From Chloroflexota bacterium (GTDB lineage: Bacteria; Chloroflexota; Dehalococcoidia; SZUA-161; SpSt-899), in contig QLUL01000088.1 in the NCBI GenBank assembly GCA_018725425.1, forward strand, positions 1 to 5,490: a stretch of DNA of 5,490 nucleotides, given 5' to 3'. Positions 4,965 to 5,490 of the stretch are shown piece by piece. Position numbers and translations under genes: made by a program. The notes under the pieces were generated by a model, which did not search any database, was not told the origin of the DNA, and was given only the letters and a program-made list of their open reading frames with translations. Position 1 is the first letter of the stretch. The number at the start of each line of letters is the position of its first letter.

Positions 4965-4997
4965 GGCATGGGCAATGTGTAATACAGTGCCCATGCC
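4965..4997 (+). other. Hairpin in the spacer between tRNA-Ala and tRNA-Arg
   Basis: GGCATGGGCA (4965-4974) and TGCCCATGCC (4988-4997) form a perfect 10-bp stem with a 13-base loop, 52 bases after the tRNA-Ala CCA. Only a weak T content follows (CCTTATCCTGTTT), so it is a poor intrinsic terminator, but it may end the tRNA-Ala transcript or mark a processing site. The rest of the 4914-5096 spacer shows no gene. Confidence 0.45.
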
Positions 4998-5096
4998 CCT
5001 TATCCTGTTTGGAGCCTCTTGAGTATTGGTAGTAGAAATACCGGATTTGGCACTATGCCCCATTATCATAGAGTTTCAACATGTGAACCTGACAAC

Positions 5097-5125
5097 TTGA
5101 AATCGCAGGGGAAAAGTGGTAATAT
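5097..5125 (+). promoter_or_regulatory. Probable sigma70-type promoter with extended -10 for tRNA-Arg
   Basis: TTGAAA (5097-5102, five of six consensus bases) lies 17 bp from TAATAT (5120-5125, four of six). TGG directly before the -10 (5117-5119) makes an extended -10 element. The predicted start near 5132 is just ahead of the tRNA 5' end at 5134. tRNA-Asn has no comparable promoter, so it may be read from here too. Confidence 0.55.
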
Positions 5126-5133
5126 TACGCTGT

Positions 5134-5205
5134 GTCCCTGTAGCTCAGCGGATAGAGCACCGGCCTCCGGAGCCGGGTGCGAGGGTTCGATTCCCTCCAG
5201 GGACG
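5134..5205 (+). tRNA. tRNA-Arg (anticodon CCG)
   Basis: A complete cloverleaf of 72 bases: acceptor GTCCCTG / CAGGGAC without mismatch, D-arm GCTC-AGCGGATA-GAGC with the A20 typical of arginine tRNAs, anticodon stem CCGGC/GCCGG with loop CTCCGGA (anticodon CCG, reading CGG), and T-arm GAGGG-TTCGATT-CCCTC. The discriminator is G73. Unlike its two neighbours it does not encode CCA (the next bases are TGA), so CCA must be added after transcription. Confidence 0.96.
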
Positions 5206-5293
5206 TGAACAGGCGATGAGCCGTATCTTGGAGGTGAGGATCGAATACTAGTTATAGCCAGCGGGTCAGAAGTCTAAGAAAAGCCAGCGGTAT

Positions 5294-5368
5294 TCCCCGA
5301 TAGCTCAGCGGTAGAGCGGGCGGCTGTTAACCGCTAGGTCGTAGGTTCGAATCCTACTCGGGGAGCCA
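5294..5368 (+). tRNA. tRNA-Asn (anticodon GTT)
   Basis: A complete cloverleaf: acceptor TCCCCGA / TCGGGGA, D-arm GCTC-AGCGGTA-GAGC, and anticodon stem GGCGG/CCGCT (one G:U pair) with loop CTGTTAA (anticodon GTT, reading AAC/AAU). The T-arm is GTAGG-TTCGAAT-CCTAC, the discriminator G73, and the 3' CCA is encoded. It lies 88 bases after tRNA-Arg with no terminator between. The spacer holds a 9-bp direct repeat AGCCAGCGG (5256-5264, 5282-5290) of unknown meaning. Confidence 0.97.
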
Positions 5369-5450
5369 TAAGGTTGCACTTGTCTTTTGCATGAATTCAG
5401 CCGGTGCTTCTATTTTTGCCACGACGCGATTCTCGGCATCCTTAGTAATC

Positions 5451-5483
5451 AGGCCCGAAGGGTTTTCAAAACCCTTCGGGCCT
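5451..5483. repeat. 33-bp perfect palindrome, possible bidirectional terminator or repeat end
   Basis: Two perfect 16-bp arms meet at a single central C (5467): AGGCCCGAAGGGTTTT on the left and its exact reverse complement on the right. The folded form would have a TTTTCAAAA top over a GC-rich stem. Neither side carries a clear T-tract outside the stem (TTGCTATA on the right), so a classical intrinsic terminator is uncertain. It lies 83 bases after tRNA-Asn and could end the tRNA transcript or be an interspersed repeat. The window ends seven bases later. Confidence 0.6.
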
Positions 5484-5490
5484 TGCTATA

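Noticed and set aside
4760..4975. Minus-strand frame of 71 codons with GDRGIRTPNLGDANAALS
   Set aside because: It is the antisense of tRNA-Ala; this peptide type is a well-known spurious translation of tRNA genes.
5019..5219. Plus-strand frame of 66 codons with CSSADRAPASGAGCEGSIPSRD
   Set aside because: It reads through tRNA-Arg; this is another familiar false ORF produced by tRNA sequence.
5369..5450. Small minus-strand gene after tRNA-Asn
   Set aside because: The open stretch is about 38 codons with a stop at the palindrome's far side and no start with a ribosome site; mentioned only with the palindrome finding.

Overview
This is a bacterial chromosomal segment, GC-rich, with compact head-to-tail genes, one TTG start and stop/start overlaps. 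The gene content is housekeeping. I cannot place the organism firmly. A Chloroflexota (Dehalococcoidia-like) or other uncultured subsurface lineage would fit, but that is only a guess from style and gene order.

Layout. Positions 1-141 hold the 3' end of a gene cut by the window edge, probably a DUF5615 PIN-like protein. A short leader (142-288) containing a degenerate 7-bp-phased repeat follows. Then comes one tight + strand gene cluster (289-4656): rdgB (XTP/dITP pyrophosphatase), moaA (GTP 3',8-cyclase), a single ORF encoding RNase HI fused to MoaC, panC (pantothenate synthetase) and surE (5'/3'-nucleotidase). Junctions are ATGA (rdgB/moaA), a 4-nt gap (moaA/rnhA-moaC), a 4-nt gap (moaC/panC, using the family-typical start) and TTGA (panC/surE), so the five are very probably one operon. 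MoaA and MoaC catalyse the two consecutive steps from GTP to cPMP in molybdenum cofactor synthesis. RdgB, RNase HI and SurE act on nucleotides or RNA:DNA hybrids. PanC makes pantothenate for CoA. After surE lies an intergenic repeat (4695-4766) and then three + strand tRNA genes: Ala(CGC), Arg(CCG) and Asn(GTT). A long palindrome (5451-5483) closes the window.

The most interesting structure is a family of 7-bp-phased, two-armed repeats. Three copies lie inside the coding sequences of rdgB, moaA and panC, always in frame, adding about 31, 27 and 39 residues. Removing them restores the family-typical lengths (about 200, 321 and 278 aa). The heptamers in the genic copies contain no stop codon in any of the six frames. 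Two further heptad-phased elements, whose heptamers contain TAG or TGA, occur only between genes. The panC copy carries a second, nested palindromic repeat. The second notable item is the RNase HI-MoaC fusion, whose RNase half has Asn at the fourth catalytic carboxylate position and lacks the basic handle.
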